49,941 nt of DNA from Cupriavidus lacunae (GTDB lineage: Bacteria > Pseudomonadota > Gammaproteobacteria > Burkholderiales > Burkholderiaceae), in assembly GCF_003353055.1 (NCBI RefSeq), contig NZ_QKWJ01000048.1, positions 6,860-56,800 of the forward strand, in the 5' to 3' direction. How positions within the stretch are numbered: position 1 is the first letter of the stretch; each line of letters opens with the position of its first letter. A program made the translations under genes and the position numbers. A model generated the notes under the pieces. That model saw only the letters and a list, made by a program, of their open reading frames with translations, searched no databases and was not told the DNA's origin. Of this stretch, positions 1 through 8,032 are shown piece after piece.

Positions 1-358
1 AGTGCCTTCGACCTACGATACTGAGTGCGCGCAGCGCAGCCGTAGGCGTCCCACCGATGACCTCGTTAGCAGGCTGCCAATAGCCTAAAGTCGGGTTCGT
101 CCAATAGTCCGTCGACGTAGGCACCTTACAGGGTGCGTAGCAGGCTCGAACGGGCAACACGCCAAACAGCAAGCACCACCGCCCGAATCACCCCCGCCGC
201 CAAATTGGTGGCCAGCCGCCAGAGGCGACGCGCTCTTTGGTTACTTTCTGTCGCTCGGACAGACAGTGACCCGCCCAGCAGGGCGGAACCAGGCGGTTAA
301 TCCTACGACAACAGGAAACCCGACCTACATACCCAACCCAACAAGCATTCCACTTTAT

Positions 359-374
359 GGTATGTGATATATCA
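359..374 (-). promoter_or_regulatory. Upstream inverted copy of the oxalate-locus operator
   Basis: Read on the minus strand it is TGATATATCACATACC, identical to the core of the site at 519-540 but in opposite orientation. Its distance from that site (about 160 bp) resembles the pair before oxc, which suggests two-site binding by one regulator. Confidence 0.6.
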
Positions 375-507
375 ATGCGAAAAAGGCATCCCCTAACTAC
401 CCCGGGTTTTCACTGAGTCCCCCCACCTCCACTCCAGATCTGCAGCCAAAACTTGTCAATTGCTGCATCGCACCGTAGAAATTTCCGCCACATCTACGTA
501 ACTCCTC

Positions 508-547
508 TTGCTCTCTTCTGATATATCACATACCGTATGTCATCAAG
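508..547 (+). promoter_or_regulatory. frc1 promoter with oxalate-locus operator
   Basis: The operator TGATATATCACATACCGTAT begins at 519 and runs on to 547. All 29 bases from 519 to 547 recur exactly at 7792-7820 before oxc. It contains the palindrome ACATAC-C-GTATGT. A -35-like TTGCTC (508-513) and a weak -10-like TACCGT (531-536) are 17 bp apart, so the TGATATATCA core lies in the promoter spacer. Promoter assignment is inference; the repeat is directly seen. Confidence 0.6.
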
Positions 548-580
548 GAGTTAAAACCATCGCCCGAGGAGACATTCGAA

Positions 581-1813
581 ATGGAAACCAAGGCACTGCA
601 AGGTGTTCGCATCCTGGACATGACCCACGTCCAGGCGGGCCCCTCGGCCACGCAGCTGATGGCGTGGCTGGGCGCGGACGTGATCAAGGTGGAAATGCCG
701 GGGCGCGGGGACATCACCCGCAGCCAGCTGCGCGACGTACCCAACGCCGACAGCCTGTACTTCACCATGCTCAACAGCAACAAGCGCAGCCTGACGCTGA
801 ACATGAAGACGCCCGAAGGCAAGGCGCTGCTCGAGGACCTGATCCAGCGCAGCGACGTGCTGATCGAGAACTTCGGGCCGGGCGTGCTGGCGCGCGCCGG
901 CTTTGACTGGGACCACCTGCAGGACCTGAACCCGCGGCTGGTCTATGCCTCGATCAAGGGCTTCGGCCCGGGGCCGTACGCGGACTGCAAGGCGTATGAG
1001 AACGTGGCGCAGTGCATGGGCGGCTCGGCCTCCACTACGGGCGATGCCGAAGGCGTGCCTACCGTGACCGGTGCGCAGATCGGCGATTCGGGCACGGGCG
1101 TGCATTGCGTGGTCGGCATCCTGGCCGCGCTGCTGCAGCGCGAGCACACTGGCCGCGGCCAGCGCGTGGAGGTGGCGATGCAGGACGCGGTGCTGAACCT
1201 GTGCCGGGTCAAGCTGCGCGATCAGCAGCGCCTGTCCAACGGCCCGCTGCGCGAGTACCCGAACGAAGATTTCGGCGACCACGTGCCGCGCGCGGGCAAT
1301 GCCTCGGGCGGCGGCCAGCCGGGTGCGGCGCTGCGCTGCGCGCCGGGCGGCCCCAACGACTATGTCTACGTCATCATCCAGCCGCAGGGCTGGGAGCCGC
1401 TGATGCGCCTGTGCGGGCGCGAGGACCTGATCACCAACCCCGACTACGCCACGCCCGAAGCGCGCCTCAAGCACCTGGCCGACTGCTTTGCCGTGATCGA
1501 GAAATGGACCGGCGGCCGCAGCAAGTTCGACGTGATGGCCGCGCTCAACGAGGTCGATGTGCCGTGCGGCCCGATCCTGTCGATGAAGGACCTGATCGAG
1601 GACGAGTCGCTGTACCAGCGCGGCTACCTGGTGGAGCTGGAGCACCCGCAGCGCGGCAACTACGTGCAGCTGGGCTGCCCGATCACGCTGTCCGCATCGC
1701 CGGTGGAGATCGAGCGCTCGCCGCTGCTGGGCGAGCATACCGAAGAGATCCTCGAGTGGCTGGGGCGCTCGCCCGCGCAGATCGCTGCGATGAAGCTGGC
1801 TGGCGCGGTATGA
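581..1813 (+). CDS. frc: Class III CoA-transferase, formyl-CoA transferase-like (divergent paralogue)
   Basis: A 410-residue CaiB/BaiF family CoA-transferase, the length expected for formyl-CoA:oxalate CoA-transferase. The catalytic Asp is D169 in IGDSGTG, and the THVQAGP motif with Gln18 is kept. It differs from the second copy at 9815: the glycine loop reads ASGGGQ (S242 replaces the first Gly), the WDGPPTV segment is replaced by AEGVPTV, and the KCKGWETD stretch is changed. It may therefore use another CoA donor or acceptor. It is first in an apparent operon with an FAH-family gene and pntAB. A GAGGAGAC ribosome site lies 9 bases before ATG. The family is sure; the exact substrate is inference. 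Confidence 0.85.
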   Translation: METKALQGVRILDMTHVQAGPSATQLMAWLGADVIKVEMPGRGDITRSQLRDVPNADSLYFTMLNSNKRSLTLNMKTPEGKALLEDLIQRSDVLIENFGPGVLARAGFDWDHLQDLNPRLVYASIKGFGPGPYADCKAYENVAQCMGGSASTTGDAEGVPTVTGAQIGDSGTGVHCVVGILAALLQREHTGRGQRVEVAMQDAVLNLCRVKLRDQQRLSNGPLREYPNEDFGDHVPRAGNASGGGQPGAALRCAPGGPNDYVYVIIQPQGWEPLMRLCGREDLITNPDYATPEARLKHLADCFAVIEKWTGGRSKFDVMAALNEVDVPCGPILSMKDLIEDESLYQRGYLVELEHPQRGNYVQLGCPITLSASPVEIERSPLLGEHTEEILEWLGRSPAQIAAMKLAGAV

Positions 1814-1824
1814 CGCAAGCCTGA

Positions 1825-1852
1825 CGTCATTCCCGCCTGTGCGGGAATGACG
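1825..1852. repeat. Perfect 12-bp hairpin, dispersed-repeat type
   Basis: CGTCATTCCCGC, loop CTGT, then GCGGGAATGACG, with no T-tract. It lies between frc1 and the FAH-family gene. Sequences of this shape are common dispersed intergenic repeats in Cupriavidus and Ralstonia relatives. It could also moderate transcription within the operon. Confidence 0.7.
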
Positions 1853-1951
1853 ATCCGGGGCGCGCGCCGCCCGCATTCCCGTTTCTTCCAAGATCCTGTA
1901 ACCGACATCGGAGCAGGCAGGGCCCCCCTTTGCCTGCGCAAGGAGCATGCT

Positions 1952-2734
1952 GTGCAAACCTGGATACGTTTTCGCCGCGCCGACGGCTGCATCGGCCATG
2001 GCCGCATTGATGGCGCCGACGGTAACCGCGTCGTCGAATATGACGGCGACATTTTTGACGAGCCCACCCCCACGGGGGCCGTGCATGACCGCGCGTCGCT
2101 GACACTGCTCGCGCCCTGCGCGCCAGGCAAGGTGATCGCGCTGTGGAACAACTTCCATGCGCTCGCGCGCAAGCTGGAAAAGCCGGTTCCCACGCACCCG
2201 CTGTTCCTGCTCAAGCCGGCCTCGTCGCTGGCCGGCCCGGGCGATGCGGTGCTGCGCCCCAAGAGCTACGACGGCAAGATTGTTTATGAAGGCGAGTTGG
2301 GCATCGTGATCGGCAGGAAGGCGCGCAATGTATCGGTGGCTGAGGCTGGCGCGCATATCTTCGGCTACACCGTCGTCAACGATGTGACCGCGGCCGAACT
2401 GATCACGGCGGATCCCAGTTTCCCGCAGTGGACGCGCGCCAAGGGCTTCGACACCTTCGGCTGCATCGGCCCGGCCATCGTCACCGGCTTCAACTGGAAA
2501 GCCGCCAGCGTCATCACGCGGCTCGATGGCGTCGAGCGCCAGAACTACCCGCTGTCGGACATGATCTTTTCGCCCGAGGAACAGGTCAGCCGCATCTCGC
2601 AGGACCTGACGCTGATGCCTGGCGACGTGATTGCGTGCGGCACCTCGATCGGCGTGGGGTCGATGAAGGACGGCGCGGTGGTCGAGGTGGCGATCGCGGG
2701 CATCGGCTCGCTGGTCAACCACGTGCGCGGCTGA
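1952..2734 (+). CDS. Fumarylacetoacetate hydrolase (FAH) family protein
   Basis: A 260-residue single-domain FAH-fold protein. GTG at 1952 is chosen because AAGGAG lies just upstream (1940-1945); an upstream ATG in frame would add a poorly conserved leader overlapping the hairpin repeat. The C-terminal catalytic domain is visible: YEGELGIVIGRKARNVS carries the metal-binding acidic residues, followed by DVTAAEL and the usual CGTSIGVG stretch. FAH-family enzymes cleave or decarboxylate beta-diketo or 2-oxo acids with Mg2+. Its position between a CoA-transferase and pntA suggests a role with small keto or dicarboxylic acids, but the substrate cannot be read from sequence. Confidence 0.8.
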   Translation: MQTWIRFRRADGCIGHGRIDGADGNRVVEYDGDIFDEPTPTGAVHDRASLTLLAPCAPGKVIALWNNFHALARKLEKPVPTHPLFLLKPASSLAGPGDAVLRPKSYDGKIVYEGELGIVIGRKARNVSVAEAGAHIFGYTVVNDVTAAELITADPSFPQWTRAKGFDTFGCIGPAIVTGFNWKAASVITRLDGVERQNYPLSDMIFSPEEQVSRISQDLTLMPGDVIACGTSIGVGSMKDGAVVEVAIAGIGSLVNHVRG

Positions 2735-2759
2735 GCCGGCGCCTGATTCTTTCTATCAA

Positions 2760-4334
2760 ATGGTGAATGCCATGCCAATGACGATCGGTGTGCCACGCGA
2801 GGTCCACCCGGGCGAGCGGCGCGTTGCCGCCACGCCTGACTCGGTCAGGGAACTGCTCAAGCTGGGCTACCAGGTGGCGGTGGAGACCGGCGCCGGCCAG
2901 GAGGCCTCGTTCTCCGACGATGACTACCGCGCCGCCGGTGCGGCCATTGTCGACGCGGCCAGCCTGTGGGCCTCGGTGGACGTGGTAATCAAGGTGCGCC
3001 CGCCGCAGGGTCATCCCGGCCTGGGCGTGGAAGAGGCGGCGCTGCTGAAGAAGCACGCCACGCTGATCGGCTTTGTCTGGCCGGCGCAGCAGATGGCGAT
3101 GCTGGAGCGCCTGGCGCAGCGCGGCGCGACGGTGCTGGCGATGGACTGCGTGCCGCGCATCTCGCGCGCGCAAAAGCTGGACGCGCTCAGCTCGATGGCC
3201 AATATGGCGGGCTACCGCGCGGTGATCGAGGCCGCGCATGCGTTCGGGCGGCCCTTCGCCGGACAGATCACGGCCGCGGGCAAGATCCCGCCGGCGCGCG
3301 TGCTGGTGATCGGCGCGGGCGTGGCGGGGCTGGCGGCGATCGGCGCGGCGCGCAGCCTGGGCGCGGTGGTGCGCGCCTTCGATACGCGGCCGGTGGTGCG
3401 CCAGCAGATCGAAAGCCTGGGCGCGGAATTCCTGACCGTCGAGATCGAAGAGGACGGCAGCGGCAGCGGCGGCTACGCCAAGGAGATGAGCCCGGCCTTC
3501 ATTGAAGCCGAGATGCGCCTCTTTGCGGAGCAGGCGCGCGAGGTGGACATCATCATCACCACCGCGCTGATCCCGGGCAAGCCCGCGCCCAAGCTGCTCG
3601 AGGCCGGCACGGTGGGCCTGATGCGCGCCGGCAGCGTGGTAGTGGACCTGGCCGCGGAGCAGGGCGGCAACTGCGAGCTGACCGTGCCGGGCGAGGCGGT
3701 GCGGCAGAACGGCGTCACCATCATCGGCTACACCGACCTGCCCAGCCGCATGGCCGCGCAGGCGAGCCAGCTCTATGGCACCAATATCCGCCACCTGCTC
3801 ACCGAACTTACGCCGGGCAAGGACGGCCAACTCGTGGTCGACATGGACGACGAGATGATCCGCGGCGCGACGGTGTTGCACCAGGGCGTGGTGACCTGGC
3901 CGCCGCCGCCGCTGACGGTGGCGATCCCGCAGCAACAGGCGCCGGCCGCCACGCCGCCGGTGCACGCAGAGGCCGAGCCGCCGCGCAGCCGCACTGGTGC
4001 GACGCTGGTTGCGCTGGCCATCGTGGCGGCTGCGCTGCTGGGCCTGGGCGCGGTCGCACCGCCGGCCTTCATGGCGCACTTCACGGTGTTCGTGCTGGCG
4101 ATCTTTGTCGGCTACCAGGTGGTGTGGAACGTCACCGCCGCGCTGCATACGCCGCTGATGAGCGTGACCAATGCCATCAGCGGAATCATCGTGGTGGGGG
4201 CGCTGGTGCAACTGGGCAAGCCGTCGCTGGTGACGGCGGTGATTGCCGGCTGCGCGGTGCTGGTGGCCACGATCAATATTGCCGGTGGCTTCCTGGTGAC
4301 TCAGCGAATGCTCAAGATGTTCCAGCGGGACTAG
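2760..4334 (+). CDS. pntA: NAD(P) transhydrogenase alpha subunit
   Basis: A 524-residue full-length alpha subunit, close to E. coli PntA (about 510). The NAD(H)-binding domain I has MTIGVPREVHPGERRVAATP at its start and the nucleotide fold VLVIGAGVAGLAAIGAA from residue 181. A Pro/Ala-rich linker and about four C-terminal membrane helices (from about residue 417) follow. With PntB it uses the proton gradient to reduce NADP+ with NADH in the inner membrane. ATGs at 2760, 2772 and 2778 are possible starts; GGTGA at 2762 favours 2772. Placed with oxalate genes, it would turn NADH from formate oxidation into NADPH. Confidence 0.93.
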   Translation: MVNAMPMTIGVPREVHPGERRVAATPDSVRELLKLGYQVAVETGAGQEASFSDDDYRAAGAAIVDAASLWASVDVVIKVRPPQGHPGLGVEEAALLKKHATLIGFVWPAQQMAMLERLAQRGATVLAMDCVPRISRAQKLDALSSMANMAGYRAVIEAAHAFGRPFAGQITAAGKIPPARVLVIGAGVAGLAAIGAARSLGAVVRAFDTRPVVRQQIESLGAEFLTVEIEEDGSGSGGYAKEMSPAFIEAEMRLFAEQAREVDIIITTALIPGKPAPKLLEAGTVGLMRAGSVVVDLAAEQGGNCELTVPGEAVRQNGVTIIGYTDLPSRMAAQASQLYGTNIRHLLTELTPGKDGQLVVDMDDEMIRGATVLHQGVVTWPPPPLTVAIPQQQAPAATPPVHAEAEPPRSRTGATLVALAIVAAALLGLGAVAPPAFMAHFTVFVLAIFVGYQVVWNVTAALHTPLMSVTNAISGIIVVGALVQLGKPSLVTAVIAGCAVLVATINIAGGFLVTQRMLKMFQRD

Positions 4335-4348
4335 AGGGGGAGACAGGG

Positions 4349-5746
4349 ATGCCATCCGGAATCAGCAATATCGCTTACCTGGGCGCCAGTGCGCTCTTCA
4401 TCCTCAGCCTGAGCGGCCTGAGCCACCCCGACACCGCGCGCCGCGGCAACCTGCTGGGCATCGCCGGCATGGCGATCGCGGTGCTGACCACCGTGCTGGC
4501 GGGCAGCCCGGACGGCATCGCCATCATCATCGGCGCGATGCTGGTGGGCGGCATCGCCGGTGCGATGCTGGCCAAGCGCGTGGAAATGACGCAGATGCCG
4601 CAGCTGGTGGCGGTGCTGCACAGCTTCGTCGGCCTGGCCGCGGTGCTGGTGGGTTACGCCAACTACCTGGATACGCACGTGCTGACCGGCGCGGAGAAGG
4701 CCATCCATGAAGTGGAGACCTACCTCGGCATCCTGATCGGCGCGGTCACGTTCACGGGCTCGATCATCGCCTTCCTGAAGTTGCAGGGCACCATGGGCGG
4801 CAAGCCGATGCTGCTGCCGGGCCGGCATGCCTTGAATGCCATCGCGCTGCTGGTTTGCCTGTGGCTGGGCTATGCCTTCCTGAGCGCGCCCGACGCGCAG
4901 CAGGGGCTGGTGCCGCTGGCGGCGATGACGGTGATCGCGCTGCTAGTCGGCGCGCACCTGGTGCTGGCCATCGGCGGCGCCGATATGCCGGTGGTGGTGT
5001 CGATGCTCAACAGCTACTCAGGCTGGGCCGCGGCGGCCACCGGCTTCATGCTGGGCAACGACCTGCTGATCATCACCGGCGCGCTGGTGGGATCGAGCGG
5101 CGCCATCCTCAGCTACATCATGTGCAAGGCGATGAACCGCAAGTTCCTGTCGGTGATCCTGGGCGGCTTCGGCGCGGTGCAGGCGCAGGGCGCGGCGACA
5201 GAGCAGGGCGAGGTGCTGCCGGTGTCCAGCGAGGAAGTCGGCAACCTGCTCAAGGACGCCAGCGAGGTGATCATCGTACCGGGCTACGGCATGGCGGTGG
5301 CGCAGGCGCAGGGCACCATCAGCGAGATCGCGCGGCGGCTGCGGGCGCAGGGGATCAACGTGCGCTTCGGCATCCACCCGGTGGCGGGCCGGCTGCCAGG
5401 GCACATGAACGTGCTGCTGGCCGAGGCGCGCGTGCCGTACGACATCGTGCTGGAGATGGAAGAGATCAACGACGACTTCGAGAAGGCTGACGTGGTGCTG
5501 GTGGTGGGCGCCAACGACATCGTCAACCCCGGCGCGCTGGAAGACCCCGGCAGTCCCATTGCCGGCATGCCGGTGCTGGAGGTGTGGAAGGCGCGCACCG
5601 TGGTGGTGTCCAAGCGCAGCATGGCGGCGGGTTACGCCGGCGTGGACAACCCGCTGTTCTACAAGGACAACACGCGGATGTGGTTCGGCGACGCCAAGGG
5701 CAGTGTCGATGCCTTGCTGAGGCAACTGGAGCAAGCGCCGGCCTGA
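4349..5746 (+). CDS. pntB: NAD(P) transhydrogenase beta subunit
   Basis: A 465-residue protein matching the usual length of PntB. About nine hydrophobic helices fill the N-terminal half. The NADP(H)-binding domain III follows, with IIVPGYGMAVAQAQG and the conserved AAGYAGVDNPLFY near the C-terminus. GGGGAGACAGGG just before ATG 4349 sets the start, 14 bases after the pntA stop, so the two are co-translated. The pair completes the frc1-FAH-pntAB operon, which ends at a strong hairpin at 5798-5843. Confidence 0.94.
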   Translation: MPSGISNIAYLGASALFILSLSGLSHPDTARRGNLLGIAGMAIAVLTTVLAGSPDGIAIIIGAMLVGGIAGAMLAKRVEMTQMPQLVAVLHSFVGLAAVLVGYANYLDTHVLTGAEKAIHEVETYLGILIGAVTFTGSIIAFLKLQGTMGGKPMLLPGRHALNAIALLVCLWLGYAFLSAPDAQQGLVPLAAMTVIALLVGAHLVLAIGGADMPVVVSMLNSYSGWAAAATGFMLGNDLLIITGALVGSSGAILSYIMCKAMNRKFLSVILGGFGAVQAQGAATEQGEVLPVSSEEVGNLLKDASEVIIVPGYGMAVAQAQGTISEIARRLRAQGINVRFGIHPVAGRLPGHMNVLLAEARVPYDIVLEMEEINDDFEKADVVLVVGANDIVNPGALEDPGSPIAGMPVLEVWKARTVVVSKRSMAAGYAGVDNPLFYKDNTRMWFGDAKGSVDALLRQLEQAPA

Positions 5747-5797
5747 GGTGCGCGTCCGGGCAAGAGATCCGTTCCTGACGCCTTTCCGGCGGCCATG

Positions 5798-5843
5798 AAG
5801 CCACCGTCGTCGTTGCGTTTGCCGGGGCGACGGTGGCTTTATT
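5798..5843 (+). terminator. Rho-independent terminator after pntB
   Basis: AAGCCACCGTCG pairs with CGACGGTGGCTT across an 18-base loop, followed by TATT. It ends the frc1-pntB operon before the first antiporter gene. Confidence 0.75.
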
Positions 5844-5930
5844 GCCAGAACATGCTCTCCGCGTACCGAGCCATAGACAAACTGCGGCGCATGTCCGCGA
5901 GGCGATTCATGCCAGTTCCGCTATATATAA

Positions 5931-5998
5931 ATGATCGTGAATAGATATGATAAAAAACTTTAAGGACACTCAAATTAAGCTTGATGTAGCATGAATTC
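5931..5998 (+). promoter_or_regulatory. CbbR-type LysR binding region before the first antiporter
   Basis: This AT-rich stretch aligns base for base (constant offset 10528) with 16459-16526, upstream of the CbbR-like LysR gene. Shared blocks are GATAAAAAACTTTA (5949-5962) and GTAGCAT-n-AATT (5986-5997). Such a match to a regulator's own promoter region is good evidence of a shared LysR box. Binding itself is inferred. Confidence 0.6.
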
Positions 5999-6109
5999 AC
6001 GACTTCATGTGCCGCAATGCCAGGCGCCGGTCCAGTTGTGAGATGGGCAACCCATACGGCCCTGATGTGCCCGTCGAGGCACAAGCAAACAGTACCAGGA
6101 GACAGAAAA

Positions 6110-7453
6110 ATGGCGCAATTTGAAGCAGCGGCCCTGGCCGGTCACGGCAACGTGAACGGGCGCGGGCTGCAGAACCGTTGGATCCAGCTAGCAATCGGCG
6201 TGGTGTGCATGGGGCTGGTGGCGAATTTGCAGTACGGCTGGACCCTCTTCGTGTCACCGATGGACGCCAAGCATCACTGGGGCACGTCCGCCATCCAGGT
6301 GGCATTCTCCATTTTCATCGTGACGGAAACCTGGCTGGTGCCGCTGGAAGGCTGGCTGGTGGACAAGTTCGGCCCGCGCCCGGTCGTGGCCGGCGGGGCG
6401 ATCTGTGCCGGACTGGCATGGGTGATGAATGCCTATGCGACCACGCTGCCGGAGCTCTATGCGGCCGCTGTGATTGCCGGCATCGGCGCGGGCGGTGTCT
6501 ACGGAACCTGCGTCGGCAATGCGCTGAAGTGGTTCCCGGACAAGCGCGGCCTCGCGGCAGGCCTGACGGCGGCGGGCTTCGGCGCGGGCTCGGCGATCAC
6601 GGTGATCCCCATCGCCAACATGATCCAGAGCTCGGGCTATGAAAAGGCCTTCCTGACCTTCGGCATCCTGCAGGGCGTGTGCATCTTCGTGCTGGCATTG
6701 CTGCTGGTGAAGCCCAAGGCGCCCAAGGGTGCGGTGGCGGCCAAGGCGGTGCTGACCAACCCGGTCGAGTTCTCGCCGGGGCAGATGGTGAAGACGCCGG
6801 TGTTCTGGCTGATCTACGTGAGCTTTGTCGCAGTGGCGGCGGGCGGGATCATGGCGACGGCGCAGCTCGGGCCCATCGCCAAGGACTTCGGCTTCGCGTC
6901 GATGCCGGTGACGATGCTGGGCATGACCCTGCCGCTGCTGACCATGACCTTGTCGATCGACAATATGTGCAATGGCTTTACGCGGCCCTTGTGCGGCTTC
7001 CTGTCGGACAGGTTCGGGCGCGAGAACACCATGTTCGTGATCTTTATCGGCGAGGGGCTGGCGCTGCTCGGGCTGATGCAGATGGGCCACAACCCTTACT
7101 GGTTCATGTTCTTCGCCGCGCTGACCTTCCTGTTCTGGGGCGAGATCTTCTCGATCTTCCCGGCCTTGTGCGCCGATACCTTCGGCAGCAAGTTCGCGGC
7201 AGCCAATGCGGGCACCCTGTACACGGCGAAGGGCACGGCGGCGATGGTGGTGCCGCTCGCATCGCTCCTGTCGGCGTATGGTGGCTGGGGAGCCGTGTTC
7301 TCGGTAGCGGCCGTGGTGACGATCGCGGCAGGGATCTCGGCCAAGGTATTCCTGGCGCCCATGCGCAGGCGCTTTATCACCGGGCACGCCGAGGCAGTGC
7401 GCGTGTCCGACGCGGCGTTCCTGGCTGGCATGTCGCCGCGTCAGGGGGATTAA
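6110..7453 (+). CDS. OxlT-like oxalate/formate antiporter, MFS (copy 1)
   Basis: A 447-residue major facilitator protein of the oxalate:formate antiporter family with about 12 membrane helices. The N-terminal region WIQLAIGVVC...QYGWTLFV resembles OxlT. Arg292 in NGFTRP and Lys374 in LYTAKGTAA fall where OxlT has its oxalate-binding Arg272 and Lys355. It would exchange external oxalate for formate or bring in oxalate at the inner membrane. ATG 6110 is chosen over upstream ATGs because CCAGGAGAC lies 7-10 bases before it. It stands alone between two terminators and carries a LysR box. It is closely similar to the antiporter at 18724. Confidence 0.85.
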   Translation: MAQFEAAALAGHGNVNGRGLQNRWIQLAIGVVCMGLVANLQYGWTLFVSPMDAKHHWGTSAIQVAFSIFIVTETWLVPLEGWLVDKFGPRPVVAGGAICAGLAWVMNAYATTLPELYAAAVIAGIGAGGVYGTCVGNALKWFPDKRGLAAGLTAAGFGAGSAITVIPIANMIQSSGYEKAFLTFGILQGVCIFVLALLLVKPKAPKGAVAAKAVLTNPVEFSPGQMVKTPVFWLIYVSFVAVAAGGIMATAQLGPIAKDFGFASMPVTMLGMTLPLLTMTLSIDNMCNGFTRPLCGFLSDRFGRENTMFVIFIGEGLALLGLMQMGHNPYWFMFFAALTFLFWGEIFSIFPALCADTFGSKFAAANAGTLYTAKGTAAMVVPLASLLSAYGGWGAVFSVAAVVTIAAGISAKVFLAPMRRRFITGHAEAVRVSDAAFLAGMSPRQGD

Positions 7454-7474
7454 TCCCAGGGTGAAGAGGCAGGG

Positions 7475-7497
7475 AGCCCGGCGAAGTCTGCCGGGCT
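7475..7497 (+). terminator. Hairpin after antiporter copy 1
   Basis: AGCCCGGC pairs with GCCGGGCT over a 7-base loop. There is no strong T-run, so termination may be partial. Confidence 0.5.
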
Positions 7498-7601
7498 TCG
7501 GTGCGAGGTCAGACCATTCCTATTAGTGGGCGCGCTGGTGTCACAGGTGATGTCAGTGCGTGGCAGTGTGTTCCAGAGGGCCATATGGCCGCTGGAAGTG
7601 T

Positions 7602-7616
7602 GGTATGTAATATATC
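7602..7616 (-). promoter_or_regulatory. Upstream inverted operator copy before oxc
   Basis: On the minus strand it reads GATATATTACATACC, one base off the standard core GATATATCACATACC. It lies about 190 bp upstream of, and inverted to, the oxc operator at 7792, mirroring the frc1 arrangement. Confidence 0.55.
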
Positions 7617-7780
7617 TGAATGCGTGAGCCAGATGATTTCCAGGCTTCGACATGGCCTGGAATTCTGTGTCGATTGCGCATGAATGGCGCGCTTTCAGGA
7701 ATTACGCTGATTTGGCCGTAGTTGCCTGCAAGATTGCTGCGCTGCACCGACGAAAGTTGAAGTCTTAGTGGAAATTCTTC

Positions 7781-7820
7781 TTGCGTCGTTCTGATATATC
7801 ACATACCGTATGTCATCAAG
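7781..7820 (+). promoter_or_regulatory. oxc promoter with oxalate-locus operator
   Basis: The 29 bases at 7792-7820 are identical to 519-547 before frc1. -35-like TTGCGT (7781-7786) and -10-like TACCGT (7804-7809) are 17 bp apart, as in frc1. Further upstream the two control regions also match (ATTGCTGC then GCACCG, at 459/470 and 7733/7744). The 5' leader to oxc is then about 200 bases. Confidence 0.6.
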
Positions 7821-7927
7821 ATCAGCTGAAACGATCGGGCGCCGTAAGGCAAACGGGTAGCAACTAGTGACGGGCGAGAAGGCGAGAGAGCCCCGCCCCG
7901 TAAAGAATTCAACGAGGAGACCAAGAC

Positions 7928-7990
7928 ATGTCCGAAGTCGTCGAAGCCAAGCGGGTCGGGAGCACCGCCGCGGAAGACACCCTGAAATAA
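7928..7990 (+). CDS. Possible 20-residue leader peptide before oxc
   Basis: A short ORF (MSEVVEAK... ending TLK) starts at ATG 7928 behind a strong GAGGAGA ribosome site at 7913-7919 and stops 42 bases before oxc. The well-formed ribosome site and position between promoter and oxc suggest it is translated, as a leader or as an N-terminal remnant. No family is recognised. Translation is inference. Confidence 0.35.
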   Translation: MSEVVEAKRVGSTAAEDTLK

Positions 7991-8032
7991 AGGAATTCCA
8001 ACCCCAGTCAATTTGTATATAAGGAAGCAACC

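Larger units (their letters stand above)
1..580. other. Non-coding region upstream of frc1
   Basis: No convincing gene is seen here. It holds an imperfect hairpin at 239-271 (GGTTACTTTCTGTC against GACAGACAGTGACC), a small perfect hairpin at 271-286 (CCGCCC/GGGCGG), and the frc1 control region from about 355 onward. A short ORF starting at 508 is an out-of-frame shadow of frc1. Confidence 0.6.

Noticed and set aside
551..2722. Very long minus-strand ORF (723 codons) opposite frc1 and the FAH gene
   Set aside because: It is antisense to two well-recognised proteins, is rich in Arg, His and Gln as is usual for shadow frames of high-GC DNA, and resembles no family.
4124..4348. In-frame extension of pntB overlapping the end of pntA
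   Set aside because: The extension has no similarity to PntB, while ATG 4349 has a good ribosome site and gives the family N-terminus.
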